From assembly GCA_020849665.1 (NCBI GenBank), contig JADLFX010000052.1, positions 45,979 to 109,978 on the forward strand: 64,000 bases of DNA, read 5' to 3'. Numbering within the stretch: the stretch's first letter is position 1; the number at the start of each line of letters is the position of its first letter. A program made the position numbers and the translations under genes. The stretch comes from Planctomycetota bacterium (GTDB lineage Bacteria; Planctomycetota; UBA1135; UBA2386). Below the pieces are notes generated by a model. That model did not search any database. It saw only the letters and a list, made by a program, of their open reading frames with translations, and was not told the DNA's origin. Of the stretch, positions 44,476 through 54,151 are shown piece after piece.

Positions 44476-46203
44476 CTAGCGCACCGTCATCGCCTGGAAG
44501 GGCCCGAGCCGGAATCCGCCCGGCAGGCTCGCGGCTCCGAATGCCTGGAATCCCAGGCGCAGGCCCAGCAGGGTCTGGCTGTTCGGAATCGCGTACGGGA
44601 ACGCCGCCCGGTGCGTGGGGTCCGGCACGGCGGTCCCGAGCAGCACGATCTGCGCCGGGTCGAGGTGCAGGAAGCCGAACGGGGGGACCGGCAGGGGCGA
44701 GCCGAGCTCGCCGGGGCTGGCGAAGAGCGCGGTGCCCTGCCCCGCGGTCCACTGCACGTAGACCCGGTCGCTGGCACCCAATCGGAACGCCGCCGCGTCC
44801 TCCGAGAGGAAGGTGACCGGCGCCGCGGTACGCGGCTCGAAGTCGGAGCGGTTGGCGATGCCGTCCCCGTCGCTGTCGCCCGAGTACTCGATCGCCGTCA
44901 TCATCCCGCTCGCCATGTGCTCCATGTTGTGGCAGTGGAAGACCCAGCGTCCGGGGTTGTCCATGAGCATCTGCACCGTCGCCGAGGCACCAGCCTGTCC
45001 GACGGGCCGGATCAGCACGGTGTCCTTGAGCGGCGGCCGCGTGGTGCCACCCACCGTGTTCATCAAGCGGAAGAAGTGCCCATGCACGTGCATCGGGTGG
45101 TACTCCGACATCATCGGCATGCCGCTGCTCACGATGGTCATCTGCACCTGATCGTCCGGCGCCACCTGGAACGGCGTCACGTTCGGCCACGACTGGCCGT
45201 TGATCGTGTGCCGCATGCCGCCCGTTCCCATCGTCATCGAGAGCGTCGCGGTGAAGGTCTTGTCGGGCGTAGGGGTGATCGGCGCCACGGCGTGGTATGC
45301 GGCGAGCTGCGCGTACGTGAGCAGGGCACCGGAGGCCAGGTTCGGCGGCACGTAGTTCGCCGGCGGCGGAGGCTGCGTCTGGCCGGCGTAGCCGACGATG
45401 CCGCGCACCACCGTGACGTTGCGGTTCTCGATCGCGGCGGCGGCGAGGCTCCACACGCCCGGGTTGGTGCACTCGACCAGGACGTCGTAGCGCTCGCCGA
45501 TGCCGATCGGGATCGCCTGCACCACCACCGGCTGCACCCGGTTGCCGTCGGCGTGGGTCACCGTCAGCGGATGGCCGTCCAGCGCGATCACGTAGTTGGT
45601 GACCGCCGCCGCGTTGAGCAGGCGCAGCCGCACGCGTTGGCCCGGCTGCACGACCAGCGGCGCCTGTCCCGCGCTGGTCCTGCCGTTGAGGACGTGGCCG
45701 GTGAAGCCGCCGCCCAACGTGTCGTTCCAGTCGTCGAGGATCACGCCGTACTCCAGGTCGAAGGCGGGATCCTGGCGCGGATCCGCCGGGTCCACGATCA
45801 GCAGCGCTGCCAGCCCCGCGTCGAGCTGCATCTCGTGGCCGTGCGGGTGGAACCAGTACGTGCCCGGCAGGAGGCCCTTCAACTCGTAGAGGAACTCCTG
45901 CCCCGCCGCGACCGCCGGACGCGAGATGCCGGGCACCCCGTCCATGCCCAGCATCACGGGCTGGCCGTGCCAGTGGATCGCTGTGGCCTCGGGCAGCCCG
46001 TTGCGGAAGCGCACGCGCAGCGTCTGGCCCTCGGTGACGCGCAGGACCGGACCGGGCAGCGTGCCGTTGTAGAGCCACGCGTTGACCGTGATCCCGGGTG
46101 CGAGCGTCGCAGTTCCGGGCGCCGCGGTGAGATCGACGGTGACGGTCTGTGCCAGCAGCGAGACGGCCAGCGAGGCGCCGGCCAGCAGGAATCGTTGGAT
46201 CAT
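44476..46203 (-). CDS. secreted multicopper oxidase with planctomycete C-terminal module
   Basis: A 575-residue protein with a signal peptide (MIQRFLLAGASLAVSLLAQ). Three cupredoxin domains carry all copper ligands: HWHG, WFHPHGHE, HPMHVHGHFF and HCHNMEHM (type 1/3 site). Directly after the last ligand motif comes a Ca-binding-like loop (GDSDGDGIANRSD) near residue 445, then a ~120-residue module (VPPFGFLHLDPAQ, LLGLRLGFQAFG) typical of this lineage's secreted proteins. Likely metal or phenol oxidation outside the cytoplasm. Confidence 0.92.
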   Translation of the reverse strand: MIQRFLLAGASLAVSLLAQTVTVDLTAAPGTATLAPGITVNAWLYNGTLPGPVLRVTEGQTLRVRFRNGLPEATAIHWHGQPVMLGMDGVPGISRPAVAAGQEFLYELKGLLPGTYWFHPHGHEMQLDAGLAALLIVDPADPRQDPAFDLEYGVILDDWNDTLGGGFTGHVLNGRTSAGQAPLVVQPGQRVRLRLLNAAAVTNYVIALDGHPLTVTHADGNRVQPVVVQAIPIGIGERYDVLVECTNPGVWSLAAAAIENRNVTVVRGIVGYAGQTQPPPPANYVPPNLASGALLTYAQLAAYHAVAPITPTPDKTFTATLSMTMGTGGMRHTINGQSWPNVTPFQVAPDDQVQMTIVSSGMPMMSEYHPMHVHGHFFRLMNTVGGTTRPPLKDTVLIRPVGQAGASATVQMLMDNPGRWVFHCHNMEHMASGMMTAIEYSGDSDGDGIANRSDFEPRTAAPVTFLSEDAAAFRLGASDRVYVQWTAGQGTALFASPGELGSPLPVPPFGFLHLDPAQIVLLGTAVPDPTHRAAFPYAIPNSQTLLGLRLGFQAFGAASLPGGFRLGPFQAMTVR

Positions 46204-46472
46204 GGTCGTCGGCAGCGCCGGAGCGGCGGATCGCGAGCGGACGATGCTCAGCCCACCCTCGGAGCCCGTCAACCCCGGCGCACCTGCCGCCGCGAGAGGT
46301 CCGCGCGCAGTCGTGGGCAGCGTGAGCTTCGCGGCGCACGCCCGAACCCTCACGTGGCAGGCGGGGTATGCGGCGACGTTCGCGGCCGGCCCAGGCCGGG
46401 GCGACACACACGGCCGCGCGAGCCCCGGCACGCCGGGCCGACGCACCTGGTGCGTGCTCCCGGCGCCTGACC

Positions 46473-49166
46473 TCACCAGCCGATCGTCACCGCGAGACCC
46501 GCGCTCACCACCAGGCCTGCCGCGTTCACACCCGGGTCCGGACTGAGGATCTGGGTGAAGAACGTGCGGCCGAGCAGGTTGCGGTCCTCGGGGATCGGCA
46601 CGGTCCAGCTGGCCGTACCGCCTGCGGAGATCGGCGCGGGCACCAGCACGTCCACGCTCACCAGCAGACGGCAGGTCGGCATGCCGGCGAAGTCCAGGGC
46701 GAGCGGCAGGCCGACGCCGCCCCAGGTCTGGTCGGAGAGGCCGAGGAGCAGGGTCGCCGCCGGCTGCCCGGCGCGGAGGTCGCTGCCGAGCAGGTTCGTC
46801 GACCTGCCCACGCGCGCGGGCGCCAGCGGATCGACGCCGAGCCTCGGCGGCTGCGCCTGCGCGGTACACGCGGTGCCGAACGCCGCCGCGCGCGGGCGCG
46901 CCACGTCCGCCGTCCAGATACCGCGCCCCAGGGTCGCCAGCACCAGCCGGCGCGTGCCGTGCATGAAGGTGATCTCCTCGGCGACCACGTTGGCGGGTCC
47001 GTCGTTGCTGGTGGTCCAGTGGGCGCCGGCATCATCGCTGGCGAACACCCCCACCTCCGTGGCCGCATAGAGCACGTTGCCGTCGTCGGGGTGCACCGCG
47101 ATGCCGTACACCGGCGCGCTGGGAAGCGCCAGCGGCGCCGCGCCGGTGACACGCTGCCACGACACGCCGGCGTCGCCGGAACGCCACAGGTTGTCGGCCG
47201 CGAACCCGCCGAAGGTCACGTACACGACGTTCGGATTCGTGGGATCGACCACGAGCCGCGTCGGCACGCGGTTGGGCAGGGGGTTGGCCGCACCGTTGTC
47301 GTCGATCGTGATCCAGGTGGGAGATGCTGCCGTGGCGTTCGTGGTGCGGTAGAGGCGCCCGTCGTTGTGTCCGACGTAGACCCGATCCGACGCACCGGGC
47401 GTGATCGCGATCGACGCTATGAGGCTGCCGGCGTCGGCCTTGACGATCGTCCAGCCCACCGGGCTGCCGCGTGCGTTGGTGGTCCGCCACAGTCGCGCGC
47501 CGCCCGCGTAGAGGCGCAGCGGGTCGTTGGGGTCGAGGCGCAGGGGCGAGATGAAGTTGGATCCGGTGGAGCTGGCGTCCGAGAGGCCGGAGGTGATCGA
47601 CGTCGCCGACTGGCCGCCGTTCGACGAGCGGTGCACGCCCAGGTACTGGGTCTCGCCGTAGGTGTACGACGGGTTGGTCGGGTCGATCTGCACCTGCCCG
47701 CCGTCGCCACCGTAGACCAGGTTGGCCGTGGTGCTGGCACCGACCATGCGCAGCGTGCCATTGTCCTGCGTGCCGCCCACGACCACGTCGTTGGTGCCGT
47801 GGCCGGCGGCGCCATAGAACTGCGAGGAGCGCTGGGTCGTGTCCAGGTCGCGCCAGCCCGTGCCGCGCCCGGCGGCGAGGATGTCGTCGGCGACGTGCAG
47901 GCCGCCATCGGTGGTCGCGTACACGCGCCGGTTGGTCGTGCCGTTGTAGCCCGGATCCGCCGTGAACGAGTGCACGTCGGAGTGCGGATCCGTGGTCATG
48001 ATGTAGCCGTTGGAGATCGACGTGAGCGTCGTGCCGCCGTCGGTGCTCCGCCACACGTTCAGCGCGCCGACCACGACCACGTTCTCGTTGGTCGGATCGA
48101 CCCAGAGTCCGTTGTAGTAGTAGCCCGCGGACGTGGCGCTGGTCCCGCCGGAACGCAGCACCCAGTTCCGCCCGCCGTCGGTCGAGCGCCACACGCGCCC
48201 GCCGTTGAGGCCCGTGGACGCGTACACCATGCCGGGTACCGAGCGGGCGTAGCACAGCTCGATCCGGCTGTTCTCGCCGTTCACGGTGGCCAGTCCGGTG
48301 ACCGCGGGCTGCCAGGTGGCGCCCGAGTCCACCGAAGTGATCACGCCGTGCACCAGCGGAGTCGGAGCCAGATGGGCCACCGCCTTGGTCGGGTCGTTGG
48401 GGTCGAAGAGCACCTGGAACGACGAGTCGCCCGTGGCGACGTCGGTCCACGTCTGCCCGCCGTCGGTGGAGCGCGCGATCCCGCCCGGCCGCCGCGAGGC
48501 GAGCAGCAGGTTGCTGTTGGCGGGGGACACGGCGATCCGCGTCGTGTGCTGCCAGGTCGCGGTGCCGGGCAGCTGCGTCCAGGTCTGGCCGCCGTCGGTG
48601 CTCTTCAGCACGCCGGCACCGCGCACGAAGTGGCTGAAGCTGCGCACCAGGTGCGCCAGCGAGTAGAAGCCCTCCCCCGTGCCCACGTAGAGCACGTCCG
48701 GATTGGCCGGGTCCATGGTCACGCAGGGCACCGAGAGGTTGGCCCACCAGTCGTCGACGATCGCCCAGGTCGCGCCGGCGTCGGTGCTGCGCCAGAGCCC
48801 GCCGCTCACGGACCCCATCAGGAGGCGCTGCGGGTTGCGCGGATCGATCACGATCGCACGGCTGCGCCCCGCCACGTTGCTCGGCCCGCGTGACACCCAG
48901 GCGCCGCGCGCGATCCCGCCCGCGGCCGGCAGCAGCTCGCTGGCCGCCACCACGCGCGCGCGCTCCTCCAGCGCGGTCTGCCACGCGCGTTCGGGGATGG
49001 CGCCGTTCTCATCGGCATAGCGGCGCACACGCCAGGCCGCGGCGTCGTTCGGGTAGTCGACCGGTGGCTTCGTGGCGCTCGCGTCGGGAGTGCCCTTGGT
49101 GCAGCCCAGGATCAGGAGGCCGGCCGCGAGCGCGACCAACACACGGGAGGGGGAGAGGCGTGGCAT
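46473..49166 (-). CDS. secreted Asp-box (BNR/sortilin-like) beta-propeller lipoprotein
   Basis: An 897-residue protein starting MPRLSPSR. The N-terminus ends in a lipobox (LLILGC), so it is probably a lipoprotein. At least eight Asp-box units are seen (STDAGATW, STDGGQTW twice, SVDSGATW, STDGGRNW, SSNGGQS, SGDAGVSW, SDDAGAHW), typical of sortilin/VPS10-type propellers. The C-terminal ~130 residues match the module of the kelch protein (FGTAC start, LPLALDFAGMPTC, VPIPEDRNLLGRTFFTQ). Role unknown. Confidence 0.88.
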   Translation of the reverse strand: MPRLSPSRVLVALAAGLLILGCTKGTPDASATKPPVDYPNDAAAWRVRRYADENGAIPERAWQTALEERARVVAASELLPAAGGIARGAWVSRGPSNVAGRSRAIVIDPRNPQRLLMGSVSGGLWRSTDAGATWAIVDDWWANLSVPCVTMDPANPDVLYVGTGEGFYSLAHLVRSFSHFVRGAGVLKSTDGGQTWTQLPGTATWQHTTRIAVSPANSNLLLASRRPGGIARSTDGGQTWTDVATGDSSFQVLFDPNDPTKAVAHLAPTPLVHGVITSVDSGATWQPAVTGLATVNGENSRIELCYARSVPGMVYASTGLNGGRVWRSTDGGRNWVLRSGGTSATSAGYYYNGLWVDPTNENVVVVGALNVWRSTDGGTTLTSISNGYIMTTDPHSDVHSFTADPGYNGTTNRRVYATTDGGLHVADDILAAGRGTGWRDLDTTQRSSQFYGAAGHGTNDVVVGGTQDNGTLRMVGASTTANLVYGGDGGQVQIDPTNPSYTYGETQYLGVHRSSNGGQSATSITSGLSDASSTGSNFISPLRLDPNDPLRLYAGGARLWRTTNARGSPVGWTIVKADAGSLIASIAITPGASDRVYVGHNDGRLYRTTNATAASPTWITIDDNGAANPLPNRVPTRLVVDPTNPNVVYVTFGGFAADNLWRSGDAGVSWQRVTGAAPLALPSAPVYGIAVHPDDGNVLYAATEVGVFASDDAGAHWTTSNDGPANVVAEEITFMHGTRRLVLATLGRGIWTADVARPRAAAFGTACTAQAQPPRLGVDPLAPARVGRSTNLLGSDLRAGQPAATLLLGLSDQTWGGVGLPLALDFAGMPTCRLLVSVDVLVPAPISAGGTASWTVPIPEDRNLLGRTFFTQILSPDPGVNAAGLVVSAGLAVTIGW

Positions 49167-49358
49167 GTGAGGATGACGGCCGAGGGGGCAGGCCGGTCCA
49201 GGTGGGCAACCTAGCAGGTTTGCCGGCGGGTGGCTGCGGGCCCCGGGTCCGGCTGGATCCGAGACCCTGCCGTGAGCGGCCGATCCGCTTGGGCGCATGG
49301 CAGCGTGGCGGGCACGCCCGCATGGCGCCGAGGCCATGGACGGCTCGCGGCGGCGCGA

Positions 49359-49376
49359 CGCGGCGGCATCGCCGCG
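49359..49376 (-). terminator. hairpin downstream of the ion-transport operon
   Basis: A perfect 7-bp stem with a 4-nt loop, 29 nt past the barrel gene stop, in the gap before the Asp-box gene start. No U-tract. Confidence 0.4.
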
Positions 49377-49405
49377 CGGCCCCCACCCACCCGGCCCCGG
49401 GAGGC

Positions 49406-50089
49406 TCAGAACTCGAACGCCAGCGAGAGCGCCACCGTGGGGTGGCTCTCGTCCACGTTGAACACGTAGGCGGCGACGTCGATCCGGTCCAACGTGAGGC
49501 CGAGGAGGAAGCCGCGCTGGATGTCGAAATCCGTCTGGTAGGCCTTGGTGCGCTGCACCACGCCGCCCACGCGCAGCCAGTCGAACGGCGCGACGGTGAG
49601 CTCCGACCAGTTGTAGAAGTAGCTGTCGGAGGCGTCCTTGGTGTCGTAGACGTACTCGCCCTCCGTGTAGAGCTCGAGCTTCCACCACGCCACGGTCGCC
49701 TCATAGCCGGGGGCGATGCCGCTGGTCGCGCCGAACACGCCCCCGACCATCGGCGTCAGATCGAGCGTGAGTCCCTCGCCGAAGCTGAGGTTCCAGCCGA
49801 CCCACACCGAGGCGGTGTCGAGGTCCTCGTAGTTGTAGCGCGCCTCGAGATGCAGGCGGTCGCGGTCGGCGGCGACGATGGGCAGTACGTAGTTGCGGTC
49901 GCCGGGCACGAAGAACGTGTAGACGGAGCTGGAGAGCGTCCACCGCTCCGCCTCGCTGGCCTGGGTCTCCGCAGGTCCGGTCGCGGCGCGTTCGAGCCGC
50001 GTCGCCGCCGTCTCGGGCGTCTGCGCCGCAACCGTGGCGGCGAGCGCGAGCATGGTCGTGCCGAGGATGGGGTGCCGGCGCATGTTCAT
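49406..50089 (-). CDS. predicted outer-membrane beta-barrel protein
   Basis: A 227-residue protein with a signal peptide (ATVAAQ cleavage region) and alternating hydrophobic strands from about residue 50 to the end. The final residue is Phe (LSLAFEF), the typical C-terminal signal for BAM-dependent barrels. It begins with two close ATGs (50089 and 50083). The start overlaps the stop of the VIT-like gene, so it is the last gene of the operon from 53635. Confidence 0.65.
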   Translation of the reverse strand: MNMRRHPILGTTMLALAATVAAQTPETAATRLERAATGPAETQASEAERWTLSSSVYTFFVPGDRNYVLPIVAADRDRLHLEARYNYEDLDTASVWVGWNLSFGEGLTLDLTPMVGGVFGATSGIAPGYEATVAWWKLELYTEGEYVYDTKDASDSYFYNWSELTVAPFDWLRVGGVVQRTKAYQTDFDIQRGFLLGLTLDRIDVAAYVFNVDESHPTVALSLAFEF

Positions 50090-50781
50090 CCTCCGAGCGC
50101 GATCGTGATGGCCACCAGGACCAGGCCGAGCACCAGCATGGCCAGGCCCGTCCACCAGGGGCGCAGTCCGGCGCAGCGGCCGAACGCGGATCCGGTGAGG
50201 AAGAGCAGCACGACGGCGGTGGCGTTGGAGACTCGCATCGCCAGGGCGGCGTCCTGCGTGAGCAGGAAGGGGATCACCACGGGGAAGGTGCACAGGAACA
50301 CCCACAGGAACACGGCGAGCGCACCGAGCCAGTCGCTCGCGATCAGGCCGGGACGCCGCGGCGGCTCGGGCAGCGCGTGGAGGATCTGGCGCACGCGCTC
50401 CAGATCCGCGGGCTGCATGACCTGCACCGCCAGCGGCGGCAGCGCCGCGGCGATCGTGCGATGCGCGACCGCGGGATCGCTGGCGTCGCGCACCTCCCGC
50501 ACCAGGCGGATCCGGGCCGCGCGTTCGCTCAGGCAGCCCATCATGTACATGATCCCGTCGATCACTCCCCAGGCCAGGTTGCAGCCCAGGGCGCCGAGCA
50601 GGAGCTCCCGCACCTCCGCGCGTCCCGCTCCGGCCGCGCTGAACGAGCCGGTGAAGGTGAGCACCATGATCAGTCCGAAGAGCACCTCGGTGACGCGCTC
50701 GATCGGCTCGAGGACGCGGGCGCGCCCCGGCTTCGCCGAGTCCGCGGCGGCGTCCGGGGGCAAGGGGGATGGTGTGGGCAT
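50086..50781 (-). CDS. VIT1/CCC1-like membrane protein
   Basis: A 231-residue protein with about five hydrophobic segments. The first (VTEVLFGLIMVLTFTGS) resembles the VIT family entry motif, and NLAWGVIDGIMYMMG has an acidic residue in a membrane segment. VIT/CCC1 proteins export Fe2+ or Mn2+. The match is partial, so transport substrate is uncertain. Confidence 0.65.
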   Translation of the reverse strand: MPTPSPLPPDAAADSAKPGRARVLEPIERVTEVLFGLIMVLTFTGSFSAAGAGRAEVRELLLGALGCNLAWGVIDGIMYMMGCLSERAARIRLVREVRDASDPAVAHRTIAAALPPLAVQVMQPADLERVRQILHALPEPPRRPGLIASDWLGALAVFLWVFLCTFPVVIPFLLTQDAALAMRVSNATAVVLLFLTGSAFGRCAGLRPWWTGLAMLVLGLVLVAITIALGG

Positions 50782-50825
50782 GGCGGTGTGGTTCGCAGCG
50801 GAGCGCCGGCCTCCGCCCCGATGGT

Positions 50826-51914
50826 CTAGGGAACCCGCGGGGGCAGCAGGTAGAGGGTCCAGGCAAACGTCGCATAGACCATCAACAGGAGGACCCCGAC
50901 GAACCAGGCGGAGCGGCCGCTGGTGGTCACCGACGCCGCGGTGAACGTGGCAAGCAGCACCATTACCACGGCGCCGGGCCAGAAGCGCAGGTCCATCGGC
51001 GCGGGTCCCAGCACGTGGCTGAGCAGCACCAGCACGGGAGCCACGAAGAGCGCGATCTGCGCGGCGCTGCCCAGGGCGATCCCCACGCTCAGGTCGAGCC
51101 GGTTCTTGCGCGCACCCGAGAGCGCCGCCGCCATCTCTGCCGCGCCTCCGACCAGGGCCACCACCACGAAGCCGACGAACGCCGGGGTCATGCCCAGTTC
51201 GATCGCCGCCTGCTGCACCGATTCGACGAACACCTCGCTCACCAGCGCCACCAGCACCGTGACTCCCGCGAGGGTCGCCGCCGCCAGGCCCACCGGCCAC
51301 GGCGCCGCCTCGGCCTCGCCATGCCCGGCGCTGCCGAAGAACTCGCGATGGGTCCTGAGCGAGAACCAGAGGCCCAGGCCGTAGGTGGCGATCAGCAGCA
51401 GGGAGAGCCCCACGCTGAGCGGCTGCGAGATCGACCCGGCGCCGTCCACCTCGCCGAGCGCGGAGGGGATCAGGAGGGCGATGCTGGCCAGGAGGAGCAG
51501 GCCTGCCTGCAGGCGCGCGGTGGCGCGGTTGTACTCCTGCACGTGGTGCGCGAGTCCGCCAACCAGGAACGAGGCGCCCAGCATGAAGAGCGAGTTGGCG
51601 ACGATCGCGCCCGCCACCGATGCCTTCACCAGCGTGTACTGGCCGGCGCGCAGCGCGGCGATGGCGATGAGCAGTTCGGTCAGGTTGCCGAGCGTCGCAT
51701 TGAGCAGGCCGCCGACCGCATCCCCGGTCTTCGCCGCCACCGACTCGGTGGAATGGCTCAGGAGCGCCGCCAGGGGCACGATCGCCAGGACCGAGAGCGC
51801 GAAGAGCAGCGTGGCGGCGTGCGGAGCCATGGCCTCGACCACGAGCACCACCGGCACGAAGACCAGGAGCCACAGGAGGGGCGTGCGCCGGATGTGTGTC
51901 AGGAGCAGTCTCAT
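50826..51914 (-). CDS. calcium/cation:proton antiporter (CaCA/CAX family)
   Basis: A 362-residue protein with about eleven hydrophobic segments and the two alpha-repeats: GNLTELLIAIAALRAGQ with VKASVAGAIVANSLFMLG, and GGAAEMAAALSGARKNRLDLSVGIALGS. The conserved Glu of each repeat is present. It exports Ca2+ or a related cation in exchange for protons. The start overlaps the SulP stop (ATGA). Confidence 0.9.
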   Translation of the reverse strand: MRLLLTHIRRTPLLWLLVFVPVVLVVEAMAPHAATLLFALSVLAIVPLAALLSHSTESVAAKTGDAVGGLLNATLGNLTELLIAIAALRAGQYTLVKASVAGAIVANSLFMLGASFLVGGLAHHVQEYNRATARLQAGLLLLASIALLIPSALGEVDGAGSISQPLSVGLSLLLIATYGLGLWFSLRTHREFFGSAGHGEAEAAPWPVGLAAATLAGVTVLVALVSEVFVESVQQAAIELGMTPAFVGFVVVALVGGAAEMAAALSGARKNRLDLSVGIALGSAAQIALFVAPVLVLLSHVLGPAPMDLRFWPGAVVMVLLATFTAASVTTSGRSAWFVGVLLLMVYATFAWTLYLLPPRVP

Positions 51915-53635
51915 GCCCTGCCCTCGCCGCTCGGGCTCGTGAACTCGGCGACCACCTGCGCGAGCGACGCGCGCCGGTCGATCGGACCGAACTTCGCCTC
52001 CAGCCCCTCGATCCGCAGCATGTCGCGCACCCTGGCACGAGCCTCCACCACCGTGAAGCGGATGCCCTGCTGCGCGAGATCCGCGTGCAGCTCGGCCAAC
52101 AGCTCGGCGCCGGCCATGTCGACGTAGGGCGACGTCGAGAGGTCGCAGACGACCAGACGCACCGGCGCGGTCATGGCGCGCAGCCGCTGCCACACGGCCT
52201 CGCGCACGTTGTCGACGTTGAAGTACAGCAAGGACGCCTCGGTGCGGAAGAGCAGCACTCCCTCGATCGCCTCGTTCTCCGGGTTGCGCTCCATGTCCGA
52301 GAAGCGATCCAGACCGGGGATGCGGCCCAGGATCGCGACGTGCGGGCGCGCGGCCCGGCGCAGCAGCAGCACCAGGGAGAGGATCGCGCCGATCATCACG
52401 CCACGCAGGATCCCGGAACCGAGCACTCCCAGGAGCGCGACGACGGCGATCCAGAACTCGCTCCGATGCGCCTTCCAGAGCCGCCGCAGAGCCGAGAGCT
52501 TGACGAGCCCGGTGACGGCCAGCAGCACGATGGCGGCCAGGACCGGCTGGGGCAGGTCGGCCAGCAGGCGCGAGAGCCACAGCGCCACGACCAGCATCAG
52601 CACGGCGGCGACCAGGCCCGAGAGCGGCGTGCGCGCGCCGCCGCTCTCGTTGACCAGCGACTGCGACATGCCGCCGCTCACCGGGAATCCTCCGCCGAGT
52701 CCGGAGGCGAGGTTGCTCGCGCCGATGGCCAGGAACTCCCGGTCCGAGTCGATGCGATAGCCGTGCTTGCGGCCGAACATGCGGCCGATCGCCGCGGTCT
52801 CGACCGCGCCGAGCAGGAAGCAGGCGAAGGCCAGCGGCAGCAGCGCGTTCACGTCCTGCCAGCCAAGCGCCGGGAGGGCCAGCGCCGGCAGCCCCTGCGG
52901 CACCGTACCGAGCAGCTTCACGCCCTTCGCGCCTAGGCCGAGCAGGGTCGTCGCGGCGATTCCGCCCACCACCACGAAGATCGCCACGGGCCGGCCGGGC
53001 AGGAGGAGCTTGCCCGCCAGCAGCACCGCGAAGGCCCCCAGGCCGAGGGCCAGCGCCGTGCCGTTGGTCTCCCCGGCGTGCGCGAAGAAGTGGCCCATCC
53101 GCTCCCAGAAGTCGCCGCCGTGTGCGCCGCCGAAGCCGAAGAGCTTGGGCAGCTGCGTGCTCGCCAGCACCAGGGCGATGCCGGCCTTGAAGCCGACCAG
53201 CACGGTCTCGGAGATGAAGTTGACCACCGTGCCGGCCCGCACCAGCCAGGCGACCACCCCGAAGAGCCCCACCAGCAGCGCCGTGCCGGCCGCGAGGGCC
53301 GCGAAGCGCTGCGGATCGCCTCCGGCCAGCTCGCCGAGCGACGATCCGATCAGCAGCGAGATCGCCGAGGTGACCGTCACCGCCGTGTGGCGCGCGCTGC
53401 AGAACAACCAGAACACGAGCCCGGAGAACAGGCACGCGTAGATGCCCGCCTCGGCCGGCAGATTGGCCAGCGACGCGTCGCCGATGGCGGCCGGGAGCAG
53501 GTATGCCGCGAGCGTGAGGCCGGCCACCACGTCGGCACGGAGCCAGTTCAGCCGGTAGCCGCGCAGCCAGTCGGGTGGGCCGAAGCGGCGGCGCGTTCCG
53601 CGCTCGTCTGCAGCGTGGGTGGCGGGCTTGGCCAT
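51911..53635 (-). CDS. SulP family anion transporter with C-terminal STAS domain
   Basis: A 574-residue protein starting MAKPATHAAD. The membrane domain (about residues 25-430) has SulP features (VVAGLTLAAYLLPAAIGDA, GLGGGFPVSGGMSQSLVN). The cytoplasmic STAS domain follows at about 450-570, with DLSTSPYVDMAGAELLAEL. SulP proteins carry sulfate, bicarbonate or dicarboxylates. It is the first gene of the four-gene operon. Confidence 0.92.
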   Translation of the reverse strand: MAKPATHAADERGTRRRFGPPDWLRGYRLNWLRADVVAGLTLAAYLLPAAIGDASLANLPAEAGIYACLFSGLVFWLFCSARHTAVTVTSAISLLIGSSLGELAGGDPQRFAALAAGTALLVGLFGVVAWLVRAGTVVNFISETVLVGFKAGIALVLASTQLPKLFGFGGAHGGDFWERMGHFFAHAGETNGTALALGLGAFAVLLAGKLLLPGRPVAIFVVVGGIAATTLLGLGAKGVKLLGTVPQGLPALALPALGWQDVNALLPLAFACFLLGAVETAAIGRMFGRKHGYRIDSDREFLAIGASNLASGLGGGFPVSGGMSQSLVNESGGARTPLSGLVAAVLMLVVALWLSRLLADLPQPVLAAIVLLAVTGLVKLSALRRLWKAHRSEFWIAVVALLGVLGSGILRGVMIGAILSLVLLLRRAARPHVAILGRIPGLDRFSDMERNPENEAIEGVLLFRTEASLLYFNVDNVREAVWQRLRAMTAPVRLVVCDLSTSPYVDMAGAELLAELHADLAQQGIRFTVVEARARVRDMLRIEGLEAKFGPIDRRASLAQVVAEFTSPSGEGRA

Positions 53636-53835
53636 GGCTGGGCGACGGGGCCGGCCGGGCGGCCCGGGGCGACTGGTGGAGCCTACCGGGATGGAGGGTC
53701 TCGATGCACAACGCAGGCCGCGGCCCGACTTTCCCGTGCAGGGGGTTCGTTCAGACCGGCCTCCGCCCACCCCGCATCGCCGCAGACCCCCGAGCGCTGC
53801 GCGGGCCCTTGGCGGCCCGGCGCTACCATCCCGCC

Positions 53836-54141
53836 ATGACCCCCACCGAACCGTCGGACCGCGGCCAGCTCGTCGAGAAGAACCCCGACGGCACGTTCAC
53901 CAAGGAGACGCTGCAGCGGGCGATGAAGGCCCTGCGCAAGCGGTTGAAACTCGCGCGCCTCGACGCCGAATCGAAGCTGGGCCGCAACCCGCTCACCAAG
54001 GGTGCGCGCTCCACCATCACCGGGGTGCAACCGCCCGAGCAGTACCCGAAGGAGGTCTGGCAGGCGCTCGCGGCCGCGGGCCGCATCCGCGACATCGGCC
54101 ACGGGCTCTACGAGGTTCCCGAGGCGCCGGCGGGGACCTGA
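53836..54141 (+). CDS. small conserved-looking protein, unknown function
   Basis: A 101-residue basic, soluble protein (KALRKRLKLARLDAESKLG, PPEQYPKEVWQALAAAGRIRD). It is the only gene oriented rightwards between the SulP operon and the DUF4375 gene. Its last 18 codons and stop are repeated exactly 1.66 kb downstream. No family recognised. Confidence 0.6.
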   Translation: MTPTEPSDRGQLVEKNPDGTFTKETLQRAMKALRKRLKLARLDAESKLGRNPLTKGARSTITGVQPPEQYPKEVWQALAAAGRIRDIGHGLYEVPEAPAGT

Positions 54142-54151
54142 CGGCGCGCGG
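54087..54151 (+). repeat. direct repeat, copy 1 (3' end of the 101-residue gene)
   Basis: Bases 54087-54142 are identical over 56 bp to 55743-55798. After two mismatches, seven more bases also match (to 54151). The repeat ends just after the TGA. Such a duplicate of a gene's 3' end is typical of the attachment site of an integrated element. Confidence 0.9.

Noticed and set aside
46368..48893. 841-codon plus-strand frame antisense to the Asp-box gene
   Set aside because: Shadow of the Asp-box repeats; the minus strand has a lipobox, Asp-boxes and the shared C-terminal module.
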